Below, one piece after another: positions 51,233-51,808 of a DNA stretch of 51,808 bases. Source of the DNA: Branchiostoma floridae (lineage: Eukaryota > Chordata > Leptocardii > Amphioxiformes > Branchiostomatidae). Positions within the stretch are counted from its first letter, which is position 1, and each line of letters opens with the position of its first letter. Both the position numbers and the translations under genes were made by a program. Location: the NCBI RefSeq assembly GCF_000003815.2, contig NC_049986.1, positions 2,453,512 to 2,505,319 of the forward strand, read 5' to 3'. The notes below the pieces were generated by a model that was not told where the DNA came from, did no database searches, and worked only from the letters and a program-made list of their open reading frames with translations.

Positions 51233-51808
51233 GTAAGCAATATGCCAAAAAGCAGTTACTCAAGCAACTGGATATGATTTTGGAAACGGTTGCTGGATTA
51301 GCTGTGCCTTACGGAAAATTGCCGTGCAGATCCTTGTCGCTTGGGGTCGCTGCTAGTCCGTCTACCTGAACTTACCACTGCTGCCATAATCGTCAAGGAA
51401 GAAGATGGCAGACTACCATTCTTCTTGGACGCGCTTCTTTGTAGATGAAGATGTGCCTTTTTGTTTACTCAATGTTAAACAATACAGGCTGCACTATAGT
51501 TTTATTCCGTTCCGATCTCTGACTGTCATACGTCAAACATAGCTATATACCATTGGTGCTATCCAACTGTGTACTAGTAACAAACTAGTATAAGTCTCTT
51601 CCTGTTATACGTAGACAATATGTGTTGTCTCTAGTTCAAGTAGTTGTGCATTACTGAATACTCAATGTTTTTTTGTGTGTGACAGAAACTGTGCCAAAGC
51701 CACACAACGTAACATGTTGTATGGTTTCCTTTGTGTGTGTCATATGCTATACTATGTACAAAAGCATGTACAGCTGGTGTACATGTTTAAAGGCCATGTT
51801 TACTTGAC
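51233..51808. other. Start of intron 1 of CUB copy C
   Basis: Begins with donor gtaagc and carries a short fragment (51251-51288, gttactcaagcaactggata) of the inverted repeat of the element at 37509-39391. No second exon is visible before the window ends. Confidence 0.5.

Overview
The window looks like animal nuclear DNA, most likely a cephalochordate (amphioxus, Branchiostoma-type). Genes are split by kilobase introns with GT-AG borders, the non-coding DNA is crowded with short inverted-repeat transposons and tRNA-derived SINEs, and there are two runs of assembly N (14072-14939 and 17590-17742). The species call is inferred from gene and repeat style. There are no prokaryotic features.

Left half (1-27361): the 3' part of a G-protein-signalling modulator gene of the GPSM1/GPSM2 (AGS3/LGN/Pins) family on the + strand. 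Seven coding exons join in consistent phase: 4973-5081, 10741-10942, 17016-17074, 24239-24439, 25137-25296, 26205-26413 and 27179-27361 (stop). They encode the last TPR repeat, the linker and four GoLoco motifs. A second copy of the exon after the last TPR lies at 6808-6957, with the same acceptor phase. The 5' part of the gene, holding the earlier TPR repeats, is outside the window. The introns are full of DNA transposons.

Middle (27362-31407): no gene seen, only repeat fragments and foldback elements.

Right half (31408-51808): a tandem cluster of related, apparently unnamed membrane proteins on the + strand. Each has one membrane anchor near the N-terminus with no obvious cleaved signal, a Thr/Pro-rich stalk and a single C-terminal CUB domain. 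Copy A is 31408-40273 (5 exons, about 462 aa). Copy B is 45223-48253 (3 exons, about 453 aa). Copy C starts at 51077 and runs off the window. A and B share a phase-2 intron at the same place inside the CUB domain. B and C share their anchor exon and upstream blocks, so they are the more recent duplicates.

Mobile DNA: many insertions can be delimited by target-site duplications or by comparison with an uninterrupted copy. These include a 1.8-kb hAT-type element (8-bp duplication), a TAGCCTGG-ended family (four copies, each with a 9-bp duplication), a TTA-flanked Harbinger-like family, TA-flanked elements, LINE 3' ends and SINEs, several of them nested. Five tandem arrays stand out: 138 bp (256-1092), an array carrying a splice donor (24421-24715), 49 bp (41560-42160), a coding 21-bp array (46623-47010) and a CTGT-rich tract (47517-47865).
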